From assembly GCA_905233455.1 (NCBI GenBank), contig CAJOES010000018.1:1-45740 (forward strand): a stretch of DNA of 45,740 nt, in the 5' to 3' direction. Source of the stretch: an uncultured Synergistales bacterium. Lineage in GTDB: Bacteria > Synergistota > Synergistia > Synergistales > Aminobacteriaceae. Shown here in pieces: positions 8,634 through 16,001 of the stretch. The notes beneath the pieces were generated by a model. It saw only the letters and a list, made by a program, of their open reading frames with translations. It ran no database searches and was not told the origin of the DNA. Both the position numbers and the translations under genes were made by a program. Every line of letters begins with the position of its first letter. Positions within the stretch are counted from its first letter, which is position 1.

Positions 8634-10337
8634 CTAAACGCCTCCTTTTTGTTGTCCTTCCGTAACAGCACAGTCAAGAATGAACTGCAGCTGTTCCTCA
8701 TTTCTCCAGTAATCCAAGCGCGGGTGATATATCCAGCCTTTAAGGCCGTTCCCCATCATCTCCAGAACTTCACGCGCTGTTGTGTTGAACGCAAGAAGCC
8801 TCGCATTGTTCACGCGTATATAGCTGTGCTTTCCGTCCTTGCCCATAGAATTTATCTCAGGTGTTATGCTGTTCTTGTCGATATAGAATTTCGGCGAAGG
8901 GTTGTTGTTCCCGAAAGGCCCTAAAGCTGATACGGCTTTCCAGTCTGAAATGGATATGTCGGAAGGTGATATGCTGATCACCGGCTTTACTCCTTCAGGC
9001 TCAATCTTTATGTCCATAAGCATACGTTCAAGGTCATTGCGCACTTCCCTCCAGTGCTCAATCAGAACCGAGAACCCAGCAGCGTATTTATGCCCTCCCC
9101 ATGCGTCGAGCTTTTCGGCAATCTCCCGCAATACTCCTACAGCATCACCGCCTTCCGGGACTCTCAGAGTTCCCCTGATGACTTTAGACCCTACAGGAGC
9201 GGCAAGAACTACGGGACGGTTATACTGTGCGCAGACTCTGCTTGCAACACCGCTCAAAACACCTATAGGCCAAGACTCATTGTAGAGAACGTTGCATGTA
9301 ATATGTCCTGAAGTTATGCCGTCATCAATCTCACGCGCAATATTCTCCGTCAGTGTCTGGCGTTTACGGTTTATGCGCATGAGTTCATTCACGCAGTTAT
9401 AGACAGCCTCATTACTGCCAGCCCCCAAAAGCGCGCGGACTCCGGTATCTGCCGTGGTGATTCTGCCGGGAGCATTCAGACAGGGAATGACTCTCATCGA
9501 CAAGTGTTCTTCCGACAACTGAAACTTATTGATTCCGAGACAGTCGAATAACGCACTCAGGCCGCGCCGGGGATTATTGCGCATTAAGTTCATGCCGTAA
9601 CGGACAAGGGAACGGTTCAGATTATGCAGGGGCATACAGTCAGCAATAGTAGCAAGTGCCGCAAGATCTACCTCATAGCGCAAGAACTGACGGGAGACGA
9701 TATTTTCCTTCCATGCCCAGCACCACAAAACAGCAGTAGCACAAATCTTCTGAGTGTCTCCGGCCTCCATGTTGATGCAGGGATTCACGATTGTAGGAAT
9801 AGTTATATCTGCCGAAAGCGAGTGATGATCGAACACAAAAACGTTTATGCCCTGTTCCCTGAGTTTCTCCAGCATGGCGGAGTCATTCGTACCGCAGTCT
9901 ACTACTATAAGTGTGTTGCACCCGGCGGCAGGAAGTTTCTCCAGCACTCCGGCATTCAGCCCGTAGCCGTGAACGTCCCTTCGCGGAATGAAGTAGCGTA
10001 CCTGTGCGGCCTTGTTCCTGAATATCTCCATAGCTAGAACGGTTGAGCATATCCCATCGGTATCGTAATCTCCGTACACCAACACGTTGCCGAATGAGCT
10101 TTTGCTGTCCCATAAGGCTTTTGCTTCCGCGCTGGCTTTCCCTAGATTCAGGCTCTCTATCTGCCTCGTGAAGTCAGGATGTATCCATTCCTTGAGCGAC
10201 TCTATGTCTTCATTGCCCCTGAGCATCTCCAGAACCCCCGCAGCAAGTTCGGAGCATGACAATTCCTGCGCTAAATGTTTTGTGCTGTCGGCCGGCTGAA
10301 ATATCTTCAGGTCGGATATCAGGCAGGTAGGAAGCAT
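8634..10337 (-). CDS. recJ: Single-stranded-DNA 5'-3' exonuclease RecJ
   Basis: This DHH-superfamily nuclease acts in recombinational and mismatch repair. It shows motif I GDYDTDG, motif II around VVDCGTND, the signature F-D-H-H, the DHHA1 region with GGHKYAAGFS near the C-terminal third, and an OB-like segment containing LGPFGNNNPSP. The frame is open to an ATG at 10391 (585 residues) with no ribosome binding site. The ATG at 10337 has GGAGG 11 bases upstream and gives 567 residues, closer to the usual N-terminus; either is possible. The C-terminal coding sequence contains the ribosome binding site for rel. Confidence 0.93.
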   Translation of the reverse strand: MLPTCLISDLKIFQPADSTKHLAQELSCSELAAGVLEMLRGNEDIESLKEWIHPDFTRQIESLNLGKASAEAKALWDSKSSFGNVLVYGDYDTDGICSTVLAMEIFRNKAAQVRYFIPRRDVHGYGLNAGVLEKLPAAGCNTLIVVDCGTNDSAMLEKLREQGINVFVFDHHSLSADITIPTIVNPCINMEAGDTQKICATAVLWCWAWKENIVSRQFLRYEVDLAALATIADCMPLHNLNRSLVRYGMNLMRNNPRRGLSALFDCLGINKFQLSEEHLSMRVIPCLNAPGRITTADTGVRALLGAGSNEAVYNCVNELMRINRKRQTLTENIAREIDDGITSGHITCNVLYNESWPIGVLSGVASRVCAQYNRPVVLAAPVGSKVIRGTLRVPEGGDAVGVLREIAEKLDAWGGHKYAAGFSVLIEHWREVRNDLERMLMDIKIEPEGVKPVISISPSDISISDWKAVSALGPFGNNNPSPKFYIDKNSITPEINSMGKDGKHSYIRVNNARLLAFNTTAREVLEMMGNGLKGWIYHPRLDYWRNEEQLQFILDCAVTEGQQKGGV

Positions 10338-10407
10338 AACAGCTTTTCCCTCCGTATGTTGTGCGCAGTGTTTTTGTATACGGCGTAACATGAAGGATAT
10401 TCACGCG

Positions 10408-10869
10408 CTAACAGCATTTCCGTCTTCTCCTCTGCAAAAAATAATCCTGCAGCACCTTCACGCACTCCGTACCCATCACGCCCGAAGTAACTTCGCACAC
10501 ATGATTCAGCCTCGTATCTTGCAGAATGTTGTAGAGAGTACCGCCTGCACCTGCTTTCGGATTCTTTGCGCCGTACACCACACGCGAAACCCTTGCGTTC
10601 ACACATGCACCTGCGCACATAGGGCATGGTTCAAGCGTAACGTAGAGAGTACAGCCGGAGAGATTCCAGTGCCCCAGCTTATGCGAACATGAACGTATTG
10701 CGGCAATCTCTGCATGTCCGGTGGGGTCATCGGACTTCGTGTCGCTCCCGTATGAGATGATACCGCCGTCCTTCACGATCAGCGCGCCTACAGGAACATC
10801 ACCCCTTGCTGATGCCTCCAAAGCCTGAATGATGGCTTTCTGCATAAAATAATTGTCGTCTTGGGTCAT
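10408..10869 (-). CDS. tadA: tRNA-specific adenosine deaminase
   Basis: This is a 153-residue zinc deaminase that converts A34 to inosine in the tRNA-Arg(ACG) wobble position. The catalytic motif HAEIAAI (His ligand and Glu proton shuttle) and PCPMCAGAC (two Cys ligands) are both present, as are GDVPVGALIV near the start and AKNPKAGAGG in the substrate loop. The length is normal. GAGGAG lies about 14 bases before ATG. It is the first gene of the long minus-strand operon; a TATAAT box lies about 50 bases upstream. Confidence 0.95.
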   Translation of the reverse strand: MTQDDNYFMQKAIIQALEASARGDVPVGALIVKDGGIISYGSDTKSDDPTGHAEIAAIRSCSHKLGHWNLSGCTLYVTLEPCPMCAGACVNARVSRVVYGAKNPKAGAGGTLYNILQDTRLNHVCEVTSGVMGTECVKVLQDYFLQRRRRKCC

Positions 10870-10916
10870 ATAATTTGATTCAGCTCCTCTTTGGGTTTGG
10901 TTTTAGTTTGTGTTGT

Positions 10917-10922
10917 ATTATA
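10917..10922 (-). promoter_or_regulatory. Candidate -10 box for the tadA-mrdA operon
   Basis: A perfect TATAAT is read on the minus strand upstream of tadA. A perfect TTGACA also lies upstream (10944-10949), but the spacer is 21 bases rather than 17, so the pair is not an ideal promoter. It is the only plausible primary promoter seen for the nine-gene operon. Confidence 0.5.
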
Positions 10923-10985
10923 CACGCCGTGCAATGCCCCGAATGTCAACGTTAAACCAGTCTGAAAATTTCTGCATAGCTGTTG

Positions 10986-10994
10986 TGTTATCAT
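10986..10994 (+). promoter_or_regulatory. Extended -10 promoter of guaB
   Basis: TGT-TATCAT fits an extended -10 element (TGn followed by a near-consensus hexamer), about 43 bases before the guaB start. No good -35 hexamer is seen at 16-18 bases upstream. It lies back to back with the tadA promoter region. Confidence 0.5.
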
Positions 10995-11036
10995 ACACTG
11001 CAAAATTTTTAGGAATACGAAAGGAGAAATAATTAC

Positions 11037-12548
11037 ATGGCCTATTATTATTCCGAACCCTCGCACACATTCTCCGAGTATCTGTTAATCCCGACTTACT
11101 CATCAGAGCAGTGCATACCGTCAAACGTCTCGCTCCGGACTCCTCTGTGCAAATTCAGGAAGGGAGAAGAAGCACCGTTATACATAAACATTCCGCTGAC
11201 CTCTGCGTGTATGCAGTCAGTTTCAGATGACACAATGGCTATAGCTCTTGCACGTGAAGGGGGAATATCATTCATATACTGTTCACAGCCCGCAGAAAAG
11301 CAGGCCGAGATGGTAAGGCAGGTCAAACGCTACAAGGCAGGATTTGTCGCGAATGATTCCGCCATCAGCCCGGAACAGACATTAGCGGACGTTCTCGCCC
11401 TGAAGGAACAGACAGGACACACAACGGTTGCAGTTACGCATGACGGGAGCCTCACGGGGAAACTTCTCGGTATCATAACGAGCCGTGATTACAGGGTGAG
11501 CAGGACTCCGGTTGACGCAAAGGTCAGGGACTTCATGACACCTATCGGCAAGGTTATAGCCGCACATGACGGTTTGAGCCTTAGCGAGGCAAATGACATT
11601 CTGTGGCAGCACAAACTGAATCAGCTCCCTGTTATTGATGATGACGGTAATATGGTTGCGTTCGTGTTCAGGAAAGATTACGACATGCACAAGGAAAACC
11701 CGTTAGAGCTTCTTGACGATCAGAAGAGATATATCACCGGTGCAGGGATAAACACCAGAGATTACGCCGAAAGAGTCCCGGCACTTGTTGAGGCCGGTGC
11801 TGATGTTCTGTGCATAGATTCATCTGAAGGATTCACCGAGTGGCAGAGGAGAACACTGAAGTGGATTCGCGACAATTACGGGGACAGCGTGAAGGTTGGC
11901 GGAGGCAATGTCGTTGACGCTGAAGGGTTCAGATTCCTGGCGGAGAACGGCGCGGACTTCGTGAAGGTAGGTATCGGCGGCGGCTCAATCTGCATCACGC
12001 GTGAAGCGAAAGGAATAGGGCGCGGCCAGGCTACTTCAGTGATTGAGGTTGCACGGGCAAGGGATGAATACTTTGCGGAGACGGGAATATATGTCCCGGT
12101 ATGTTCTGACGGCGGAATCGTCATGGACTATCACATAACGCTGGCTCTTGCTATGGGTGCGGATTTCTGTATGCTGGGAAGGTACTTTGCTCGGTTCGAT
12201 GAGAGTCCGACTAACCGCGTAATGGTCAACGGAAACTACGTGAAAGAATACTGGGGAGAGGGATCATCACGCGCAAGGAACTGGCAGAGATATGACTCCG
12301 GCGACAACTCACAGGCGAAATTGTCGTTTGAGGAGGGAGTAGACAGCTACGTGCCTTATGCGGGGAGTCTGCGCGATAACGTAAGCGAGACACTCAGCAA
12401 GATAAAATCAACGTTCTGCAACTGCGGGGCTTTGAGTCTGGAGGAACTTAGGGAGAAGGCTAAAATCACGCTCGTATCACCTGTAACACTTCTTGAGGGC
12501 GGAGCGCATGATGTCATGATGAAGGAAGCTGTAAGACGAACGAAATAG
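11037..12548 (+). CDS. guaB: Inosine-5'-monophosphate dehydrogenase, Tritrichomonas-like type
   Basis: This 503-residue enzyme performs NAD-dependent oxidation of IMP to XMP, the committed step to GMP. A TIM barrel is interrupted by a CBS pair (about residues 105-220). The catalytic loop GGGSICITR places the nucleophile at Cys319, and NWQRYD places the Arg-Tyr base pair at 418-419. From memory, T. foetus IMPDH is also 503 residues, has Cys319 and Arg418/Tyr419, and shares long stretches such as [20 protein letters not shown] and [12 protein letters not shown], far closer than E. coli GuaB (GPGSICTTR). GGAGA precedes the ATG by about 9 bases. The gene is monocistronic with its own promoter and terminator. 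Confidence 0.96.
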   Translation: MAYYYSEPSHTFSEYLLIPTYSSEQCIPSNVSLRTPLCKFRKGEEAPLYINIPLTSACMQSVSDDTMAIALAREGGISFIYCSQPAEKQAEMVRQVKRYKAGFVANDSAISPEQTLADVLALKEQTGHTTVAVTHDGSLTGKLLGIITSRDYRVSRTPVDAKVRDFMTPIGKVIAAHDGLSLSEANDILWQHKLNQLPVIDDDGNMVAFVFRKDYDMHKENPLELLDDQKRYITGAGINTRDYAERVPALVEAGADVLCIDSSEGFTEWQRRTLKWIRDNYGDSVKVGGGNVVDAEGFRFLAENGADFVKVGIGGGSICITREAKGIGRGQATSVIEVARARDEYFAETGIYVPVCSDGGIVMDYHITLALAMGADFCMLGRYFARFDESPTNRVMVNGNYVKEYWGEGSSRARNWQRYDSGDNSQAKLSFEEGVDSYVPYAGSLRDNVSETLSKIKSTFCNCGALSLEELREKAKITLVSPVTLLEGGAHDVMMKEAVRRTK

Positions 12549-12560
12549 AATTTTTTGCGG

Positions 12561-12593
12561 GTCTCCTGAACAGTTTCGGGAGACTCTTTTATT
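12561..12593 (+). terminator. Rho-independent terminator of guaB
   Basis: Stem GTCTCC / GGAGAC (12561-12566 with 12579-12584) with a 12-base loop, followed by TCTTTTATT. It overlaps the last codon of the convergent gene by a few bases. No T tract is present on the minus strand. Confidence 0.8.
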
Positions 12594-13863
12594 CTGCCCG
12601 TCTGGTCTCTGATTTCGTGCCGTCCCTGAAGACCAGATATGAACTCACATACTTTATGCCGTCATCATCCCCGCTGAATATCACGTCATCTCCCGTAACG
12701 GGAATGAACATTGTATCCGGATCATCTTTGTTGATGCCGTAATACAGACATTCAACGACATCATCAGCATAATCATAACTGATTGAGGCGTACACCGTTG
12801 CGCTTCCTGCAGTCCTTGAGATGAACAGCCACGAGTCCTGCATATAGAGGATAAAATTTTTGCTTGCCTCAAAACGCAGTTTCCCGACATCATAAGAGAA
12901 CGTGAAAGCCCCGTGTTCAATGCCGTCAATGTCAGTATACTTAACTTCAAGCGTTAATGTCTCTCCGGTGATTTCAGGCTCAAGGATAATGTTAGGGCTG
13001 CTGTGATAGTTGAAGCCCGTAGAGACATACCCGCCTTTATTGTTGACCCTGCAGAATATTTCTTTGATGGTGTCGTAATTATCCGCATTGATCCTGAACA
13101 CTATATGCCCTTTTCCCCATAATTCCGGCGATAGTGTCAGCGTGTGTTCCTTAGTATTTAGATTCAGGACAGTCCCGCCCGGAGTGTAGAGCTTCCCGCC
13201 GGAGAATGACGCAAGCCCCCACATTGCCGCCATAGAGACAGCTACAGCACCAACAGCCGCCAATAATGACGCACGGAACTTCCGGAGCTTCAGGAGCACT
13301 ACGCACGAAATGAACGTTACAGCAGATACCGCCGTGAAGACCGGGACAAGCGCACTCCACCTTCTAGCGAGGCCGTAGCACAGCAGCAATAACGGTGTAA
13401 GCACATATGCAGTCTTGGCCGTGAGTACCCTGCGGAATACCAGCATGATTGCATCCGTCCAGCTCATCGGCAGAATGTCCGCAAAGTCTTCATGTCCGCC
13501 GTATTCAGCGTCAATCAGATTCAGGCTGTCATGCCCTGATGCCTTGAGGTAATCCCAGAAACGCAGAACTTCCTGTGCGTCCGGAGCATTTCCCCTTCTC
13601 GGATTCGTGAAACGCTCTAAGTATTCTTCTTCATACTTGTCGAATATCAGCCCGAAAATCTCCTCATGATATACGGGAATAATATTGTTGTTGCCCGATT
13701 TAGACTCTTCCCTGAGTGCCTCAAGCCTTGAGCACCATGCAGGACTGCGTTCAATGCGCTTTATGACCTTTGAGACGGAAGACTCATCACGTCCCATCAT
13801 GAGCGCAATATCCTCACGATGCCACAGAATATTTCTGCTGTCATTGAGTATCAGGTGAGACAT
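12589..13863 (-). CDS. Membrane-anchored protein with RhuM-like predicted DNA-binding head
   Basis: I do not recognise this 424-residue protein as a named family. Residues about 1-125 look like the DNA-binding head of RhuM-type proteins: ILWHREDIALMMGRDESSV resembles their W-x-x-x-x-x-A-x-L-F followed by a helix-turn-helix with S-x-V-x-K-x-I, then HEEIFGLIFDKYEEEY and RFWDYLKAS. Three membrane helices follow (about 152-166, 171-192, 199-220). A C-terminal, beta-rich domain of about 200 residues rich in aromatic and Asp residues is predicted to lie outside the cytoplasm. The plan recalls ToxR/CadC-type membrane regulators, with a different head. A 60-codon gene lies eight bases upstream. Function is inferred only. 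Confidence 0.7.
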   Translation of the reverse strand: MSHLILNDSRNILWHREDIALMMGRDESSVSKVIKRIERSPAWCSRLEALREESKSGNNNIIPVYHEEIFGLIFDKYEEEYLERFTNPRRGNAPDAQEVLRFWDYLKASGHDSLNLIDAEYGGHEDFADILPMSWTDAIMLVFRRVLTAKTAYVLTPLLLLCYGLARRWSALVPVFTAVSAVTFISCVVLLKLRKFRASLLAAVGAVAVSMAAMWGLASFSGGKLYTPGGTVLNLNTKEHTLTLSPELWGKGHIVFRINADNYDTIKEIFCRVNNKGGYVSTGFNYHSSPNIILEPEITGETLTLEVKYTDIDGIEHGAFTFSYDVGKLRFEASKNFILYMQDSWLFISRTAGSATVYASISYDYADDVVECLYYGINKDDPDTMFIPVTGDDVIFSGDDDGIKYVSSYLVFRDGTKSETRRAE

Positions 13864-13871
13864 TTGCGGAG

Positions 13872-14054
13872 CTATGCGGCGGTATTTATCACCGAGAGCT
13901 TCTCGCCGGGGGCTTCTGGCGTGCCCTGAAAATTAATGTAGTCGGTGATGTAAAGCTCAATATTTTTGCGGACAGTACTGCGGGCATTCTGGAACTCCTC
14001 AAACTTCAGGCGCAGTCTTGTCATTGTGTTGCCGGACAGGCGGAAAGGGGACAT
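13872..14054 (-). CDS. Small hypothetical protein, partner of the membrane regulator-like gene
   Basis: This is a 60-residue basic N-terminus with a helical centre (RLRLKFEEFQNARSTVRKN) and no recognised domain. AAGGAG lies 11 bases upstream of ATG, and the stop is eight bases before the start of the RhuM-like membrane protein, so the two are probably co-transcribed. The size and charge would suit a small regulatory or DNA-binding protein, but no ribbon-helix-helix or other motif is certain. Confidence 0.5.
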   Translation of the reverse strand: MSPFRLSGNTMTRLRLKFEEFQNARSTVRKNIELYITDYINFQGTPEAPGEKLSVINTAA

Positions 14055-14109
14055 AATGACTAATTCTCCTTCATGTGAATCAAATGCACTCGATTTTTAT
14101 TCAGTATGT

Positions 14110-14115
14110 ATTATA
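14110..14115 (-). promoter_or_regulatory. Candidate -10 box for the RhuM-like operon
   Basis: TATAAT on the minus strand, about 55 bases before the 60-codon gene. A weak -35 (TTCATC) lies 16 bases upstream. The region between 14055 and 14378 otherwise holds only A+T-rich sequence and the oppositely oriented promoter below. Confidence 0.4.
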
Positions 14116-14184
14116 GAATAACAGCAGCTTTGATGAATGGGCAGACAGCAGAAATCAGGGCAACAAAAAAAGAATAAGACATTG

Positions 14185-14193
14185 TGCTATAAT
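14185..14193 (+). promoter_or_regulatory. Extended -10 promoter of the LRAT gene cluster
   Basis: TGC-TATAAT is a perfect extended -10 element, identical to the one before the cysteine desulfidase gene. No -35 is recognisable. It lies about 185 bases before the first gene, leaving a long A+T-rich leader. It faces away from the minus-strand box at 14110. Confidence 0.55.
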
Positions 14194-14378
14194 AATTTTT
14201 GAGAGATTTACCAAGCACATAACTAAAGGAAAATAATAAAAGTAATTTTTCCCTTCAGCTCCTCTTATTCTGTGTAAATTATATCACACAGATTTGTTGA
14301 AGGTGCACTTATGTTGTGTGCTCTATTTTTTTATTGAGTCTTCAAGACTTAATTATATTCAGAAAGAAGGTGCAGTCA

Positions 14379-14552
14379 ATGATTCTGTGTTTGACGGTTC
14401 TGCTTGTCTTGGGAATTGCGGCACTGGCTGAAGCAGGAATGGCTAAACACTGGCTCTGCAGGAAGTGCGGCCAGAGAGTCTCAAAGGAGTCTATGCCCTC
14501 GTTGTCCGGGTGCAAGGCAGGAGGGACTCATTCTTGGGTAGTCGATTATTAG
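14379..14552 (+). CDS. Small membrane zinc-ribbon protein
   Basis: This is a 57-residue protein. One hydrophobic N-terminal helix (MILCLTVLLVLGIAALAEAG) is followed by C-R-K-C-G and then G-C-K-A-G-G-T-H-S-W-V. The CxxCG...GC..GG.H.W pattern is that of short zinc-ribbon peptides seen in many anaerobes, where Cys/Cys and the later Cys and His would bind the metal. The frame is open from 14316, but the ATG at 14379 has AGAAGG eight bases upstream and starts directly at the membrane helix. It opens the four-gene set that includes the LRAT-like protein. Function unknown. Confidence 0.65.
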   Translation: MILCLTVLLVLGIAALAEAGMAKHWLCRKCGQRVSKESMPSLSGCKAGGTHSWVVDY

Positions 14553-14613
14553 TTTTTTGCGGCTGGTGCGTTCATGTTCCGGCCGTTTGTTTGCAGGAAA
14601 GGAGGTTAGAAGC

Positions 14614-15084
14614 ATGGGACTATTCAGCTTCATTGATGAACTTTTCGACACGACAGAAGAACTCATCAAGGACACTCCCAAGACGATGAAGGAAAAAGCT
14701 CCGGAGCTTGCATCGTTCGTCTGGGAAAATGCCGTTGATCTGGGGCATATGGCAGTAACTAATGCTGTTGAGCTTGGCCAGAAAGCTGTAACACGTGCCG
14801 GAAAGAAGATAGCGCAATTCCAGTCTGAAGACTTCATGCAGAACCTTAGAAATCCGTCAATAGACCCTGACAGGCGCAGGGAAGTGCTTTCACGCTATAT
14901 CGAGAGAAAGAACAACGCCGTAAATGCTTCTATTGCCGTGCTGAACAGAAAGCTGGAGAACCCGGACATTACTGACAGTGAAAGGCAGAAGGCAGAGGAA
15001 GAGATACGTGGCTTTGAACGTCAGCTTATGGATATAGAACACGAAAGCAGAAGGCTTAATGCAGAAATTGAGCGTAATTCATGA
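14614..15084 (+). CDS. Amphipathic/coiled-coil protein of unknown function
   Basis: This is a 156-residue, almost wholly helical protein. The N-terminus MGLFSFIDELFDTTEEL is an amphipathic helix able to lie on a membrane; residues about 35-75 are alternating Ala-rich helix; the C-terminal third (NAVNASIAVLNRKLEN onwards, ending in RRLNAEIERNS) is a charged coiled coil. The start at 14614 has AAAGGAGG eight bases upstream; the open frame extends to 14557 without one. It is followed at 15 bases by the LRAT-like gene. I do not recognise a family. A membrane-associated scaffold or partner of the LRAT enzyme is an inference from position. Confidence 0.6.
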   Translation: MGLFSFIDELFDTTEELIKDTPKTMKEKAPELASFVWENAVDLGHMAVTNAVELGQKAVTRAGKKIAQFQSEDFMQNLRNPSIDPDRRREVLSRYIERKNNAVNASIAVLNRKLENPDITDSERQKAEEEIRGFERQLMDIEHESRRLNAEIERNS

Positions 15085-15099
15085 AGGAGATGAAGAACG

Positions 15100-15525
15100 T
15101 TGGGCAGACCTCATAACGGCGACGTTATACGCATCGACAGGGGGATTTACGCACATTATGGAATCTACGTTGAGACTCCGGACGGCGGGCACGTGATTCA
15201 CTACACGGGCGACGGAGGGCACAGCGACTTCAAGGGCGTAGTGCGTGAAACGTCTGTTGCAGAGTTCCTTGACGGTGCAGACAGCTTCACGGTGTGCAGA
15301 CTGGATTCCGCAGAATACCCGCATATATATTCCGGTGATGAGACAGTCAGAAGGGCACGTGCAAGGATAGGCGAGAGAAGCTATAACCTGTTCAGCCATA
15401 ACTGCGAACACTTTGCTGTTGAGTGCAGGACAGGAAAAGATACATCATCACAGACACAAATACTTAATCCCCTTTCAGTCTTCAACGGAATATTGTCATA
15501 CGCGGAAGATTTGTTCAGATTTTGA
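15100..15525 (+). CDS. LRAT/PLAAT-like (NlpC/P60 superfamily) thiol acyltransferase or phospholipase
   Basis: This is a 141-residue permuted papain-like fold of the lecithin:retinol acyltransferase group. GDVIRI..GIYAHYGIYV supplies the conserved His19, a second His lies in HVIHYTG, and NCEHFAVECRTG has the nucleophile Cys102 in the hallmark NCEHF, strikingly like vertebrate LRAT and PLAAT proteins. Such enzymes cleave or transfer acyl chains from phospholipids at membranes. No C-terminal membrane anchor is obvious, though the last 20 residues are moderately hydrophobic. It starts at TTG with AAGGAG ten bases upstream; no in-frame ATG is available. It lies between the coiled-coil gene and a DUF697-like membrane gene. 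Confidence 0.85.
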   Translation: MGRPHNGDVIRIDRGIYAHYGIYVETPDGGHVIHYTGDGGHSDFKGVVRETSVAEFLDGADSFTVCRLDSAEYPHIYSGDETVRRARARIGERSYNLFSHNCEHFAVECRTGKDTSSQTQILNPLSVFNGILSYAEDLFRF

Positions 15526-15540
15526 GGAGGCATAAAGATT

Positions 15541-15897
15541 ATGACTGATGAAGAGAACACGAAATGCCACAAGATAATACATACTGCAAGCGCGGCAACT
15601 GCGGCTGTAGGAGGAGGACTGGCACAGCTCCCCGGCAGTGATGCAATTCCTATAACTGCGGCACAGGTAACTATGGTTATTGCGCTGGGGAAAGTTTTCG
15701 GCAAAGCAATAACTGAATCGGCGGCTAAGGCTGTCATTGCCGGGCTTGCTGGTGCATCTGTAGGGAGGCTTGCATCACAGTTCCTTGTTGGGTGGATTCC
15801 CGGGCTCGGTAATGCGGTTAATGCTGCTACTGCGGCGGGGATAACAGAGACTCTCGGCTGGAAGGTTGCAGACAAATTCGATAAGGAACGCGGATAA
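15541..15897 (+). CDS. DUF697-like small membrane protein
   Basis: This is a 118-residue protein in which Ala/Gly-rich helices fill nearly everything after residue 12. The central stretch IPITAAQVTMVIALGKVFG and the ending WIPGLGNAVNAATAAG..E..GW resemble the DUF697 domain found at the C-terminus of some membrane-linked GTPases and as stand-alone proteins. No GTPase part is present here. GAGG precedes the ATG, 15 bases after the LRAT-like gene, with a terminator right after the stop, so it closes the four-gene unit. A membrane docking or pore-like role is possible but unproven. Confidence 0.6.
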   Translation: MTDEENTKCHKIIHTASAATAAVGGGLAQLPGSDAIPITAAQVTMVIALGKVFGKAITESAAKAVIAGLAGASVGRLASQFLVGWIPGLGNAVNAATAAGITETLGWKVADKFDKERG

Positions 15898-15907
15898 AAA
15901 TTTTTAT

Positions 15908-15939
15908 CTCCCCTGTAATGAAGGCAGGGGAATTTTTTT
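15908..15939 (+). terminator. Rho-independent terminator of the LRAT cluster
   Basis: Stem CCCCTG / CAGGGG (15910-15915 with 15925-15930), 9-base loop, followed by AA and seven T. The promoter of the next gene starts only a few bases further on. Confidence 0.85.
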
Positions 15940-15943
15940 GCCC

Positions 15944-15952
15944 TGCTATAAT
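15944..15952 (+). promoter_or_regulatory. Extended -10 promoter of the cysteine desulfidase gene
   Basis: TGC-TATAAT, perfect extended -10, 50 bases before the gene start. The T tract of the preceding terminator occupies the spacer, and no -35 is visible. Confidence 0.6.
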
Positions 15953-16001
15953 TGTACGAACTTATCAGCCAAATTCATACACATTAACGGGAGGTGCTGT
16001 T

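Noticed and set aside
8633-8701. ATG start of rel at 8701
   Set aside because: It overlaps recJ by 68 bases without a ribosome binding site; the TTG at 8632 has an ideal one.
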